Part shown: in pieces, positions 1 through 11,811 of the stretch | How positions within the stretch are numbered: position 1 is the first letter of the stretch | Layout of the letters: every line of letters starts with the position of its first letter | Assembly (NCBI GenBank): GCA_026874595.1 | Contig: CM049306.1 | Coordinates: 89,074,642 to 89,138,641 of the forward strand | Reading direction: 5' to 3' | DNA: 64,000 bases | From: Sipunculus nudus | Lineage: Eukaryota; Annelida; Sipuncula; Golfingiida; Sipunculidae | The notes under the pieces: model-generated | The model's input: only the letters and a program-made list of their open reading frames with translations | Told to the model about the DNA's origin: nothing | Databases searched by the model: none | Program-made: the position numbers and the translations under genes

Positions 1-901
1 ATTAACATTTTCATGCATATAAAAATATATTCCCAGAGAATGCAAGGTTTGATTTGAATAACATATATCCTTATATTTAGCCCACAGTAGCTGTTATTAG
101 GAAAAATTAAAAACATAAAATGTATGTGCAGCAATCAGGACACAAATACATTCTAACCGATCGGTGGTTACGGCACAAAACCATAGTCCGTGGACACGCC
201 TTGAAAATGACCAATTTTGGTCTAGCTTGATCAAGAAACATCAGGAATGTTACCATGTGTACCCAAAGGGGAGGGGTATGGGGGGGGGGTGTCGTTATAT
301 ATATTTTCCTATAAATCCTGATAATGGTGACATTATTTTGCAAAGCAGCTATTGCAGTGTCATCTTTTTACAATAATTTGGGTCTATCTAAAGTGTCACT
401 TACTTGCAGCATCATCTATTGTATTTTCAATGAAAAGAAACTCGTCTTCAAGTTAAAAATAATGTAACACGCTATTATCTATAAATAAATAATATCCCTT
501 AATTTTAGATGGGGCAATAACTGTGTGTTGATGGTTAAGGTAACCCCTTTTCAATTTATCTCAGTATTTTAAGTAGGTATTAAGCAGGTTTTAAACAGGT
601 ATTAATTTAACCCGGTATTTTTCTTGTAAAAAAATCAGTAACTGTTTAATAATGAGGATACACATAAATTTCATTTTCTTATTGAAACCATTTATAGGTG
701 TCCAAGTTATGTTTTCCTGTATCTTACATTGAGGTAGTAAATAGTAAATAGGTGGTCAAAATACATGTAACAGATCTGTTGTAATGTAGTATCCATGGCT
801 TATATTGGTGAAATTCTTACTGCATGGACATTTAACTCAATATATGGCAGAACTAGTAATATTTAGTCAGACTTATTCGGGCTACAGTTAAGGTAACTGA
901 C
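1..901. other. intron or flank, nothing supported
   Basis: This AT-rich stretch lies 3' of the minus-strand exon at 902-1361. The open frames here are short and look random. A run of G near 285 and scattered (AT) tracts are the only simple features. It is most likely intron of the partial minus-strand gene. Confidence 0.5.
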
Positions 902-1361
902 CTTTCTGTGAATTTTGCTTAATGCTGGGTTGTTCTGTTGCTGTATGGAGAATGACAAGCTCTTTCAGCTGCTGTGAAAAAAGCTGCTTCTGCTGCCTCA
1001 GGGATGTTCCCATGGCAACATCCGCAAACGTGGGGAAGTCTTCCTGTTTGAGTTCTGCTACAGATGGTGCATCTGGAAGACTGTGTGTACGTCGTAAGGA
1101 CTGCAGTTTCTGCATCAGCCATGTTCCTTGAGAGCCTCTTCTTTGGTTCTTTGGGTCTTTATCTGACTCTGTCACTGAAGAGCTGTATTCCCCATTCATC
1201 TCTTTTGAATCTCCGTTAGTCAACGCCAGGTACTGTGATTTCTCATCTGACTGTATTTTTTGTCTTGGAGGTTTTGTGATGTTATGTTTTACTGGTATTC
1301 CTCCTGGTCTTAGTCCATCACCGAGACCTAAGTCTCCCGAATCCTCCTCAATACAACTCAT
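902..1361 (-). CDS. coding exon of an unrecognised, probably disordered protein (partial gene)
   Basis: I do not recognise the family. Read on the minus strand from the ATG at 1361, the frame stays open for about 153 codons to a good splice donor (AAAG|GTCAGT; GT at 901-900). The gene therefore continues to the left, beyond the window. The peptide is rich in S, Q, E and K and looks disordered, with no membrane segment. It contains RRTHSLPDAPS, which fits a basophilic-kinase site and a loose 14-3-3 binding motif (R-x-x-S-x-P). A glutamine-rich, helix-prone stretch lies near the end (SLRQQKQLFSQQLKEL). The frame is also open upstream to about 1442, where in-frame stops occur. A pyrimidine-rich acceptor (cttttattcag) ends at 1463. 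The exon may thus start at 1462 with a short 5' UTR, or translation may enter from an upstream exon near 1437. Calling it coding rests on length, composition and the donor. Confidence 0.6.
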
Positions 1362-1814
1362 ACTGCTGCACCTGAATGCCCTGGTTCTTTTTATATCATC
1401 ATTATACCAGTGACCCCTACAACCACAATTCCATTTTCTTGTTCATCATGCAGGACAGGTATCTGAATAAAAGAACAAAGTGGATAATTCAATATGCTTT
1501 GAAGCATACACATACTGCATACAAAAGATCTTAAAAAGAACAGTGTTAAACATGTCAATGATCATGCAATTATCAGACAATCGGTATTAATATATTATTG
1601 CTGTGGGTCAGCATTGAGACATTGTTGATACTAACATTCAAACAATATCAGAAATTTAAATATATATAAATCGACATGAAAAAATAACTAGCAATATATT
1701 GTTAGGAAATAACAAGAAAAAGAACTGAATAATTGCTCCTTGGAGGAGGGTACGAGTTTATCCCTGTTAATGTGTTTGTGGTCGAGTTTGTTGACAGGAC
1801 ATAACAGAACTCGA

Positions 1815-2060
1815 GCAATGATGAATGGAATGTCACGCTATTTTCAGGGAATTTAAGGAATGGGCCCCATTAAGACACACCAGATTTTGGTGTGGATCAA
1901 ACATGCACATGACCCGGATTCAGAAAAGTCCTCAAGGAACTAATATTCACAAATGTATATATAATCACCTATATGCACAAATGAACCTGGGAATATGTGC
2001 TGAATAAGTAAATACAAACACATTGAAGAGGTCTGCATTCCATAAAATGAGAATTTCAAG
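1815..2060 (+). repeat. dispersed repeat, copy 1
   Basis: This stretch shares a run of words (gaatgggcc, tttggtgtggat, attcacaaatg, atgaacctgggaatatg, aataagtaaat) with 32975-33180 and 49880-50060, and with the minus strand near 20935-21115. At least four copies of one interspersed family therefore lie in the window. No coding capacity is seen. Confidence 0.7.
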
Positions 2061-2642
2061 TTTTCATGTTGTGAACATCAATTTAAACTACATATAATTC
2101 ATCTGAACATGGACTGCACTGCATACAATACACTTGCAAATGTATTTCTTACAGATATGCAAGATATAAGGCTTTATTTATACCTTTTCCCTATTATTAC
2201 CAATATCAAATACTATACAAACAATAAAGGTATGTGTTTTTGGCATGTTAATAATATTTCCACCAAGACAAGATATATGGTCTTCAAATAATTTAAATAT
2301 ATCTAGACTGATAATTGTAGATTTTAAAGTAAAATACCCCTCAGAAAAAAGGCAGCTTTTGTGCAACAGGTCATGAAAAATATACATGTATTACACATTA
2401 ATGACATTATGTATTTATATATTGTATAGTACATGTATTTATGTACATATATATATGACAGTAAACATTTAGTGGAAATGGGACCTCCATGCAGTTCCAT
2501 TCAATACTTTGAAAGTGTGGAAACATGAGCAAAAAACTGTGACAGTCAATCAACAAACCAGCAGACCTATATAAAGCAGAGCATGTACCGTGATATTGCA
2601 CTATATATATTGTATATATTGTTTACAGCACAATGTTTACAG

Positions 2643-2663
2643 CCCCCCCCCCCCCCCCCCCCC
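2643..2663 (+). repeat. poly-C tract (about 21 C)
   Basis: This is a pure cytosine homopolymer, unusual in an AT-rich background. Its exact length is prone to sequencing error. Confidence 0.9.
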
Positions 2664-2867
2664 GGCCTAATAGTCCAACATACGTGTCATCGCATGAGTA
2701 AACAACGAGTACCTGGTTGGTCTTTTAGATCATACGTAGACCGCTTCTAGTTTCATGTATATGCTGACGTATGTGTATACATATGGAACAGACCGACCTC
2801 ATCAAGGCTTATCTCTGTACACAGCCACCAGCTGTCACGTTGACAAGTTATAAATAGATACTCATGC

Positions 2868-2908
2868 GCGCCATCTACCGATCATATATGTGACCGGTAG
2901 ATGGCGCT
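2868..2908. promoter_or_regulatory. palindromic pair of CTCF-like motifs
   Basis: Two 12-bp arms, CGCCATCTACCG (2869-2880) and CGGTAGATGGCG (2895-2906), face each other across 14 bp. Each arm reads TAGATGGCGC on one strand, close to the known animal CTCF core (YAGRTGGCGC). The site lies upstream of the minus-strand gene. Binding is inferred from sequence only. Confidence 0.35.
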
Positions 2909-3148
2909 AGAGGCCAGTCCACCAAGTATCAGGAGTATCCAAATAAAGATTTCCGGAAATACATACCCCTGAGCATCAATGTTCCACTTATGATCTCTGG
3001 CTGCCAGATAACATTGATTGTGGTTTTTGTATAGTTTAAAGTTGATTGTGTATCATGAAGAATACAATTTTCGAAGAAACCAGATTTATAGAATTTTAAT
3101 TCAATGTATTTCCAACAAGCAATATAATTTCTTTATGATTACAGGTGT

Positions 3149-3151
<3 letters not shown>

Positions 3152-3212
<61 letters not shown>
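3152..3212. repeat. (TA)n microsatellite
   Basis: An uninterrupted TA dinucleotide run of about 60 bp. Confidence 0.95.
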
Positions 3213-3215
<3 letters not shown>

Positions 3216-3420
3216 CATGTGTTTTGAATTAATCATAGATAGATCCTTACATGTAATGGTCGTCATGTGATAACAAAGTAATATTTGTCTGTGGCCAACC
3301 AATACTCGCCATATTACAGATAATAATTAATTATACAACCGAGGCGAACTTCATGCATTGAAGCCCCTTCAGAGCGCCATAAGTTGTGCTGCCGATGGAG
3401 TTGTTGAGATTCTTCACGGT

Positions 3421-3443
3421 CCCCCCCCCCCCCCCCCCCCCCC
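3421..3443 (+). repeat. poly-C tract (about 23 C)
   Basis: A second pure C homopolymer, inside a GC-richer island at about 3320-3620. Confidence 0.9.
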
Positions 3444-4918
3444 AGGATGAGCCTCTGCAGGTGCCCAACGGCCGTGTTTCCCTCACAAACGAGTGCGCCT
3501 TTCAGGGGTCCATCGGTCGTTTGATCCAGCAATGGGGACGATTACGCATCCAGAGCCCGCAGGAGCAGTAGTCACCTGCCAAGGATATAAAATTAGAGAA
3601 CGCGTGTGATATACTGCCCTGTCACCTGGTCCGAAACCGGAATGGCATTCTGCAGATAAACATATATACTTAGAGTATAAAGCTAGCATTAAAAATGGAG
3701 TTCCAGCAAAAACATATTAAAAAAAATTAAGAGCTGTTGATTGCGAGGCCTGTTGGCAAGTATATCTCGCGTTAAATATATATTGTATGATAAGTCATGC
3801 AGTCATCATTATAAAATATATAAAAACAAAACAAATTGAAGGAGGCGGAATAGTGGCACCGAAGCTGGCTGGTCGTCTGTATATTACTTTAAACCTTGAC
3901 ATTTACCGTTCAGAAGGCCACGCTGGGCCACATGAGGGTATTACGTAGAACACCTTTCCTTGGCTATTGCAAATTCTGGATCAGTTTTAAAGACGTTCAT
4001 TCAAACGTAGTGGCTGTTGAAAATCCGACGAAAATACATTGGAATCTGCATAAACGAGAAATATTCCACACCTTCAATACATGTCTGTATAAGCAATTTA
4101 CAATACTTGAGATAATCATATATAGATTACAAGTGCCCTTTACTTGAATGTTTAATTACGTGGAGCCTTTGATATAGAGCTAAACTTTGGTATGTATGTT
4201 GTAATATTCTGTTGCAGCTTTCTTTTCTACTGGACTCGAAGTGGACCCGGACTGATATCTCGGGTCCTTACTTCCTAGTCCGAGTACAAGTCCGAGTCTA
4301 GGACCATCCAGTCCAAGTCCGAGTCCTTGAAAGTGGACTCAAGTCCGGACTCTGCTCTTATTTAATAATTATTGAGGACTCCGACGCGGGGTCCTGCATC
4401 ACAGATTCAAATCAGGAAGATGCATGGTGCAAAGCTCAAAATTCTTCGCTCTTTTGTATGAAGCGTGCTTTCTTGTTTCACATATTTTTTAGGTCGAAAA
4501 AAGTGGGAACGTCATATTAATGAGCCATCGTTTAATCCTCCCTTAGAGTATATCCCTAATTTAATTGTTATTTTTGTCATGCTTAAGCAGATGTTTGGTA
4601 ATTTTTTTTAATCAGCTGCTAGCCAATTTGTTCCGCCTTTGATCATTTATTTTTTTTACAAGTTTAATAATATCTCCAAATTAAATTAACATTATAGGTG
4701 TAAGCCTGTAGGTATGGTTCTCCCTTTCGTACGATTGGAAATTTTGGGTGTTTATGTTATTTTTAAATTTAAACATATTCTATTTCGAGTAATACAGAAT
4801 CTAATATCAACTTCAATTTCAAAGCGTTACACACTGATCAGCTTGTTCAGCAAAATCACGCACAGCTATATAGAGATTAAATTTTCACCAAGTTGTTGCA
4901 TATAGCCTGCAGCTGTTA

Positions 4919-5227
4919 GGCCAAAAAAATAAAAGGTATGGTTCTCAGGCACCGCCTGCGTCAATTTTATCTCCCGCATAAAAAAAAATTATTTTGATTA
5001 TCATCGTTCAAGAAGATTAAATAATAATACAATTTTGATAAGATATCCTTTGTTATGTAATGCTTTTGCCTTTTTAGCAAAACAATTATTTTATTTTCAT
5101 GCTTTTCCCTGATCATATGACATTTTTATCGAAATATATACAAAACAAGGTCAAATAAAATATCGCCCACCCGCACTAGTTTCTGAACAAAAGTGACTGA
5201 GAACCATACCTTTTTTTTATTTTGGCC
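4919..5227. mobile_element. PIF/Harbinger-type MITE
   Basis: A 309-bp non-coding element has about 30-bp terminal inverted repeats: GGCCAAAAAAATAAAAGG on the left and the matching CCTTTTTTTTATTTTGGCC on the right. It is flanked on both sides by TTA (4916-4918 and 5228-5230). A 3-bp TWA duplication and G-rich ends are typical of PIF/Harbinger MITEs. No transposase is present. Confidence 0.75.
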
Positions 5228-5230
5228 TTA

Positions 5231-6633
5231 TGCATTGTTTTTCCCCCCAAACAAAACTCCATTTATATAAGACAGTATACCATTACATCAACTCATATAT
5301 CATATTTTAGGTCAGTTTAGTTAGTTTTAGTTGTCCTATATAGAAACTCAGTTACAGCTATCATTAAATATAACTATCATTTGAAATATCCAGATTTGCA
5401 AGTCTTTAATAAAAAAATATACGGGAGGGGGATGTATATGGTTTGCAATAAAGTGATAGTGAAATAGTTAATCTGAATTCGTTAAAATCTAACATATACA
5501 AAAATGTTACCGGTAAATTTATAAACACTTAAATAAGCTTACAAAATTATCAATGTAACAAATTATTAATCGTGTCTTTCAACTATGGGTAAATGTGTGC
5601 GTGATAATTAGTGCATTTGTGTTGATTTGTATTATTTTCTGATTTAACTACCTGTAGGGCTCAGAGTAATATCCCACGACTACATATATATTGCTTTATG
5701 AGTTAGTTATAGAAGGCAGCCGGATTCACCATAATAAAAAAATAATATTAAAATTTAATTAATTATTATTTGAAATTTTACTTGTAACTCAGAGGCAGAT
5801 CTTTTTATGATAAGTAGTAATCGATTGAGGTTAAACCGGGGTGAGGCCTTGATGCGGTTTATCCGAAGTACATGTATTCATGTAATTACTAGTATATGCA
5901 TTATATGCACGTGCCTGGCTCAGGGCCTTGGGTGCCTCAATGGGCAAGTTTGCTTCGGCCGAGTTAACATACGGGCCGATATTTCCAGGAAGTTCCGAGA
6001 TGGTGCTTGGTAAGGGGTAAACCGTGCTTCCAAAGCAAGGTAAATACGTATGTTTTTGCATCTGATTTAATGTTTCGTGTGTCAGTAGGAATCATCTTTT
6101 CAGCATTTATCAATCAGACACATTAGATGCATGCAGTATGACACAGATATGTATAGATCTAATGTATGCAATTGCCGATTCTTGAGCCCAGTCCCAAACG
6201 TCAACTCAGCACGCGCCGTCACACTCGCAGCCCTGCCCTGTTCTGCACAATGCTGTGTTAAAGCACTAAGCGATGTATAGTGCAACCACGCAGGCCCCAG
6301 AGCCTTACCAGAATTAATCAAGTAAGACGTGTTCAGTTGTTCAGATTTTTATTATAATGCAAAATTTCGCAATATGCACCTGTGGGGTTACTTGTGACAT
6401 TTCTACAGTTGTACTATTTCGGCGTTTATTAAGGCTTGGTTTGTAAACAGTGATGAACGATGAGATAAGACAGAAACGCTCAGGAATGTATATCAGAGAG
6501 AGGTTTTCTTTTAGAAGGATCTGCCCACTTCAGGTCTTTGTGTCTTCAAACTGTCTTGCTTCAATTAATTACCTTCAAAATCTGCTGGCATTCTAATACA
6601 TTTTTGCTTTATTTTCACATTTTTGGTCTGTCA
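5231..6633. other. non-coding flank, nothing supported
   Basis: AT-rich sequence with short random frames only. No splice-bounded exon, RNA gene or clear repeat was recognised. Confidence 0.5.
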
Positions 6634-7114
6634 TATATAAACGGCACTCGGTAAAACCCGGAACATCCTCGGAAATTCCGAGATATCTCGGAATAAAAGT
6701 TAAAGCGATCGTCGGACGACTCAAGAAAGTCGGAAAAAAGAACCAATACCAAAGGAATGAATAATAATCTTCCCATTTCTTTGGGTTCAGTTCTAATCTT
6801 CAATTATTAAGGTACAGCGGACGATTTTATAAACATCTTTTCAAAAGGCCCTGGACGACCGCCATGTTTACCCATATTTCGGAAGCATAAGGAGAATTCT
6901 CTGAGATTCCAGCCCACGGCAACTTGGCCGGCCCACTTAAAACCACATAAGTGAAAAACTGTTTCTCCATTTCTGTTGACAAATCAATTTGTACCTGTTG
7001 CATAACATCGTTTAATTCTTTCACAGCACATTAGTTTCATTATTATTTCATATATTATGTCTATAGATTATGATGTATAACTGTTTTATAAAATGTTCAA
7101 GTATATATAATTGA

Positions 7115-7118
<4 letters not shown>

Positions 7119-7158
<40 letters not shown>

Positions 7159-7224
7159 TATTTAAAACATGAACTAATATTCAAAATTGTATCAAATAGC
7201 AATATATATATATAATTATATACA

Positions 7225-7284
<60 letters not shown>
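7119..7284. repeat. paired (TA)n microsatellites
   Basis: Two TA arrays (about 7119-7155 and 7229-7284) with a shorter one between them, inside the Mutator-like element. Confidence 0.9.
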
Positions 7285-7290
<6 letters not shown>

Positions 7291-7530
7291 TATATTTAAT
7301 AAATACTAGCGTCATATCGACCCTCTGGCATTACGACCAGATTACTAGCACCTGCGTGTCATTACATCTATGTCTGAGGAACGCATTAATGAAGATGCAA
7401 ATATTTTCGTCATTTCTGACAAAGCTTCATGGCCAACAGGTAAACTGTCAATCAACATAAACCAGACCAATCGTTAGCATTTTTTGTGTTCTTTCTAATA
7501 ATACCAAACATGAGCGAGAGAATTTCCGTT

Positions 7531-7704
7531 TTAAACCAGCCCATTGGTAAACCCGTTGGCGTGTTTGTTGAATTTATGTCCGCATGAACACGTGCATGGC
7601 TGGCACGGGTTACAGGACGCAGGCAGCTTGCAAGCGATACAGGAAATGACCCGTGTCCATGGAGACGGTGTTTCAGTTTGGGTTGTGAGCTCACATGTAT
7701 ACTA
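7531..7704 (-). pseudogene. cysteine-rich zinc-ribbon-like fragment inside the MULE-like element
   Basis: Read on the minus strand, one frame is open from about 7704 to a TAA at 7533. It encodes a dense cysteine cluster, SCIACKLPASCNPCQPC, then TCSCGHKF. The spacing (CxxC ... CxxCxxCxCxC-GH) resembles a zinc-binding ribbon. It has no ATG. It could be a captured host exon, a transposase remnant or chance. I cannot name a family. Confidence 0.3.
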
Positions 7705-8029
7705 TTGTGTAAATTCATTATTTTTAGCATAATATTGAGATTATGGGCCGATCAAGACCACTGATGCAAGGGCACTGCGATACATTCCTAGATATAACTT
7801 GTATCACGACTCGAATAAGCTTACCAGCCCAATTATCTGATTGCCTACTGAGTCGGATTGTCATGGCTAATTATATACGTAATCATATGTTGATATATGT
7901 CAGGGTGTGTGTTAATTTATATCCATATATTCTGTATTTGTGTTATTTTTACTATTTCTCTGTTAGAACCAAAATTATAAATGTACTATAGTATTCATTA
8001 ACTGTTCTCAATGTTACATTGTAAATTGT

Positions 8030-8600
8030 TCATACATAGACACCAGGCAAAACGTGTATTTTATGATCATTTCGCTTTTCATTTGTAAATATTTCAATAA
8101 TTGTCACTTGGTAAAACATGTATTTGACATGATGACCATTTCACTTTTCATTATTTAAATATTTCATGTCTTAATTTACACCTTGTGTAACATGTACTTC
8201 ATTATCGATTTGCTTTTCATATGCAAATATTTCATGCATTCAATGGTTTATTGAATCTCAAATTCATCAACGAGGATTGGAAAACAGGGCACAGCCCTAT
8301 ATTAATTCCTCTCCTCTCATTCATATACATTGTCACCCGGTAACGTACATAATGAATTTCAAGATGATGATTTCACTTTTCATTTGTAAATATAATACAT
8401 ACATTAACACCTGGTATAGGGAGTATATTACATGATCATTTACTTTTCTTTTGTACATAATGCATAAATTGAAACCTGGTATCACTTGTGTTTCATCTTT
8501 TTACTTGTCATTTGTAAATATTTCATACATTGATAACTGGTATCTGGTCTATTTCATGAGGCTGAATTTACTTTCAATTATTAAATATTTCATTTGATTA
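8030..8600 (+). repeat. degenerate minisatellite, about 75-80 bp unit
   Basis: About seven diverged units share the words acctggta, catgatcatttcactttt and catttgtaaatatttcat. The array lies inside the Mutator-like element. Confidence 0.65.
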
Positions 8601-9194
8601 TAACGGTTCAGTTGTTAATAAATTATTTTTTTCTGAGGAAGTTGTCTTCTTTGTTCATTAAACTAATATAATAACAAAATGGAATTTTAATAATGCCAGT
8701 GGTAAATGTAGACACAGATACTGTTGAAGCCTCCATGTCACGTCCCTTCCTTTAGTTGTGGCCTTCCACAATAATACATAATCTTATTATCAGTAAGAAG
8801 AGTATATCTGATAAATCTCAAATTCACTCGCTTTACTGGCGATTTGGTCATATCCTTTTTATCCAGGCCTGTCAGCTGTTTATTCTCTCCCAGAATTGTC
8901 CTAAGGTCGCCAGATTTAGGTATGATGCCCCAACAACGTTAACATTGCCTTCGTCCCGGGCCGGTCAGATCTGGCTCGGAAAAACGTTGAATACACATTA
9001 ATAAGTAGAAGATTAGAACTGAACCCTGATAAAAATATAAAGATTATTATTCAATCTTTAGGTTTAGATATTTTTTTCCCACGGTCATTGGTCCTCAGCC
9101 GAGGGAAATTGCTCTAACTTTTATTCTGAGGAATCTCGGAATATCCTCGGAAATTCCGCGGATATTCCCGGTTTTACCGAGTGCCTATATAAAC

Positions 9195-10850
9195 AAAAAT
9201 TTTAAGTTGTTGGTTAAGAGATTTTAAAGTTTATATGCAAAATTTTGCAGTTTATTTAAAAAATATGATTATCACATTGGATGAGCAGTTCTTATTTAGC
9301 ATTATAGCATCAACTCTTTGCACATATCTCCATACAATGTTTTTATCATACATTTCTTCCTTCATTCTTCAGAAATTCTTCTTTAGTTTCAATATGAAGA
9401 ATGTTTGATGATTTACTAAGACTGATTAACAAAAAACAGGGCTTTCAGGAAAGCAAAGATAAGCATCTCTAATACTCGTAATGCCTTCCAGGCACTTGGT
9501 TTTGAAGGTCCGAGCATCATTTCTGGTTGTAGGGCTTAGAGGATCAAAGCTGTCATGTGTACCAGTCACTGACCACTTCAAATTAACTTGATCAAACCAG
9601 TCGGGTATGCATACACTGCCCTGACAACTGATAACTGATGCTTATATGTCATTAATATAATTAAAAAATAATATAATTTTGAAATGATATACACAAATAT
9701 AATGATACGATAAGTCAATAATGACTTACAAATTTAAAATACCTTAAAAAATGATTCAGTTAAATTACATTATCCATCAAATTTTTACAAAGGTCCTCTC
9801 CCCTTGAGTTGAGATGCTCTTAAAATTCCATTTAAACCCTCCAAAACTTGGAGCCTGTGTGTCTTGGACTCTCACATTTTTGTTCCTGTTGAAAGCCCTG
9901 AAAAAAAGTTGAAAAAAAAGGAAAATACTTTTGATAACATATTTCCAAACTTATATATGTGCAAAGTTTGAAAATTTTTTACCTAATGGTGTATGAGGAT
10001 TATTTCTCTGAAGACTGTATAATCAGCTTAAATTTTAGCATTTTGAATGAATGATGGAAAAATAGGAACACAATTTTTAGTATTTATACCTGACTAACAG
10101 AATATTAATATTAATATTATTACTCTTTTCAATAATAAATTCAAGAATGATTAAAAAAACGTATTGGGGAATCAAACAGAATCCCTCAAACACCTTCAGC
10201 AATTTACAGCTGCGCTGCTTTTAATGCCAAATGTCAGGTCTGTAGTTTACCTTGGCTTGTACTACCAGTAATTAATGTCAATAAACAGAGCATAGCAATT
10301 AAGATCAGCAGTGTTCTAGCTGATAGATCTGTTTCTCCAGGTCACAATATCAGATGTCAGCAATCACAGCTGAGGGGTTGACCAGTGGGCAACTTAAGAA
10401 TTTTGTGTCCTAAGGACATACATGTTGCTTGTTAAACATCCCAGTGGTCCCATGCAGGTCGCAGAGTCTGTGAAAATGTTAGTTCTTCTTTGGTAGTTTC
10501 CATGTTTACCAAAAAAATTTAACACTTGTCTGCACCCCTAAATAATAGTCACAGTTGAGAGACTTGTACCTGATATTATTTTTACCCTGACCTTATTTTC
10601 AAGGTTGTTATCAGAGGGAGGCTTGTGATCTCCAGAAGATTGAATACCTCCAGTAAAATCTTTGTTTTGTGGAACTGGCTTTTCCCCAAGTTTATCACAT
10701 TTCCAACTTTCTGAACTTTCCAGGTACCAGGTATTTACCACATTGGAAAAAAAATCTTACAATCCTGATAATTGTTCTAGATCTAGAATATAGACACAGA
10801 GAACTGGTAGTATATGTATATTTTTGATGATATTGTACATTGTATGACAG
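9195..10850. other. upstream region of the F-box/WD40 gene
   Basis: No convincing exon is visible. A non-coding first exon and promoter for the plus-strand gene must lie here or further upstream, because the first coding exon begins directly after an AG (10849-10850) that looks like an acceptor. Confidence 0.4.
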
Positions 10851-10860
10851 GAAGCCAAAC

Positions 10861-11811
10861 ATGGCAGAAGACAGTGATGTCAGCCCGCCAGATTCAGACG
10901 GCTCCTGTAAACCTCCTCCTAAAAAGGCGAAAAGTCGTTACCGGGTATGGCAGAAAGTTACAAGATTAACAAAGCGAAGTTGTGGGTCAAAAGATGATTC
11001 GTTTGAATATGAAGACATTGATCCACTTTCCCCCATTAAGTTTGACTTGAGTGGAGTATCCGGAGCCAGTGCCGTGAGAATGGGTGAAAGTAGTTCATTT
11101 AGTGACGGAGAAGTCGGTGAACTTCCAGAGAGCAGCTTCAGAAAGCGCTCGCATTTTTATCCAAACTGTGAAAAAGATGAACAAAACTGTCTGAAGCCTA
11201 GTCTTGCAAGAGCTGTGCTTCTACAGCTAAATGCTTCCTCTCCATACAGTAAAGTTAGACCTAAACATGCCATTTATCCAAGGAAAAAACCTCACGTTTC
11301 AGTATTCAACATCCCCAAGGGTACAAAATATACACGTCATATTCATGGTGTTACTGAAGACGACAGTTCAACAGACCACATCAGTGACTGCGGTTACAAG
11401 GATGATTATGATGGTGCTGTTATATTACCCAACGTGGCAATGAAATGGGGCTCTGCAATGAGTTTAGACACAGCCTTAGCTAAGCACGACGTATACTGTG
11501 TTACGGGAGATGTGTATATGCCGAGATGCGTCAAGTCAGAAAAACCCAAACAGCCAAAACTGAAACGTGCCAAATGTCAGCCTAAGAGTCACAGCCTTCC
11601 AGCAAGATACCGGGCTGCTGGCAGACACCGCATCAGTCGCTCCCATCTGGCGGGAAGTTCACGGTTGATGCAGGGAAAGATTACGACCCCCAACATCTGT
11701 CACTGTCAACAGGAACAAAACCAATGTGAGAATGAGAATAATAATGTGGACAACCATCCTGGCCAGGTTCAACCAGGGGTGTCACCAACAGAGTTCAAAC
11801 AGAAAAAACAG
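10861..11811 (+). CDS. FBXW gene, coding exon 1 (N-terminal disordered region)
   Basis: 317 codons, phase 0 at the end, donor CAG|GTAAAT. The ATG at 10861 is the first in frame after a likely acceptor (tgtatgacag|gaagcc). The region is acidic at first ([13 protein letters not shown]), then basic, with a second K/R-rich patch near residues 227-249 ending in SHSLP. Confidence 0.9.

Larger units (their letters stand above)
1463..4918. other. non-coding 5' flank with simple repeats
   Basis: No convincing exon is visible. The stretch holds an old dispersed repeat (1815-2060), two poly-C tracts, a CTCF-like palindrome near 2880 and a (TA)n array. A GC-richer island at about 3320-3620, interrupted by the second poly-C tract, could be a non-coding first exon or promoter of the minus-strand gene, but nothing proves this. 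At 4230-4390 there are degenerate, inverted GAGTCC/GGACTC words of unknown origin. Confidence 0.4.
6643..9185. mobile_element. Mutator-like (MULE-type) non-autonomous element
   Basis: Long imperfect terminal inverted repeats of about 75-85 bp begin GGCACTCGGTAAAACC on both ends; the right end carries a small internal insertion. A perfect 9-bp direct repeat, TATATAAAC, flanks the element (6634-6642 and 9186-9194). Long TIRs with a 9-bp duplication fit Mutator-like elements. The 2.54-kb interior has no transposase frame. It holds (TA)n arrays, a degenerate minisatellite and a cysteine-rich coding fragment on the minus strand. Confidence 0.7.

Noticed and set aside
3018-3302. Frames rich in IYIYIY
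   Set aside because: Translations of (TA)n; the same applies near 49142, 57358 and 60109.
3320-3620. GC-richer island as an ankyrin-like exon
   Set aside because: Only a vague resemblance in one frame, interrupted by the poly-C tract and without good splice sites.
4230-4390. GGACTC/GAGTCC words as a hAT MITE like the one at 23880
   Set aside because: No clear terminal inverted repeat or 8-bp duplication could be found.
10538-10741. Minus-strand open frame of 67 codons just upstream of the F-box/WD40 gene
   Set aside because: No splice signals, low-complexity composition and no family resemblance. It lies in ordinary non-coding flank.
11231-11443. 70-codon plus-strand frame overlapping FBXW coding exon 1
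   Set aside because: It is a shadow in another frame of the real 317-codon exon.
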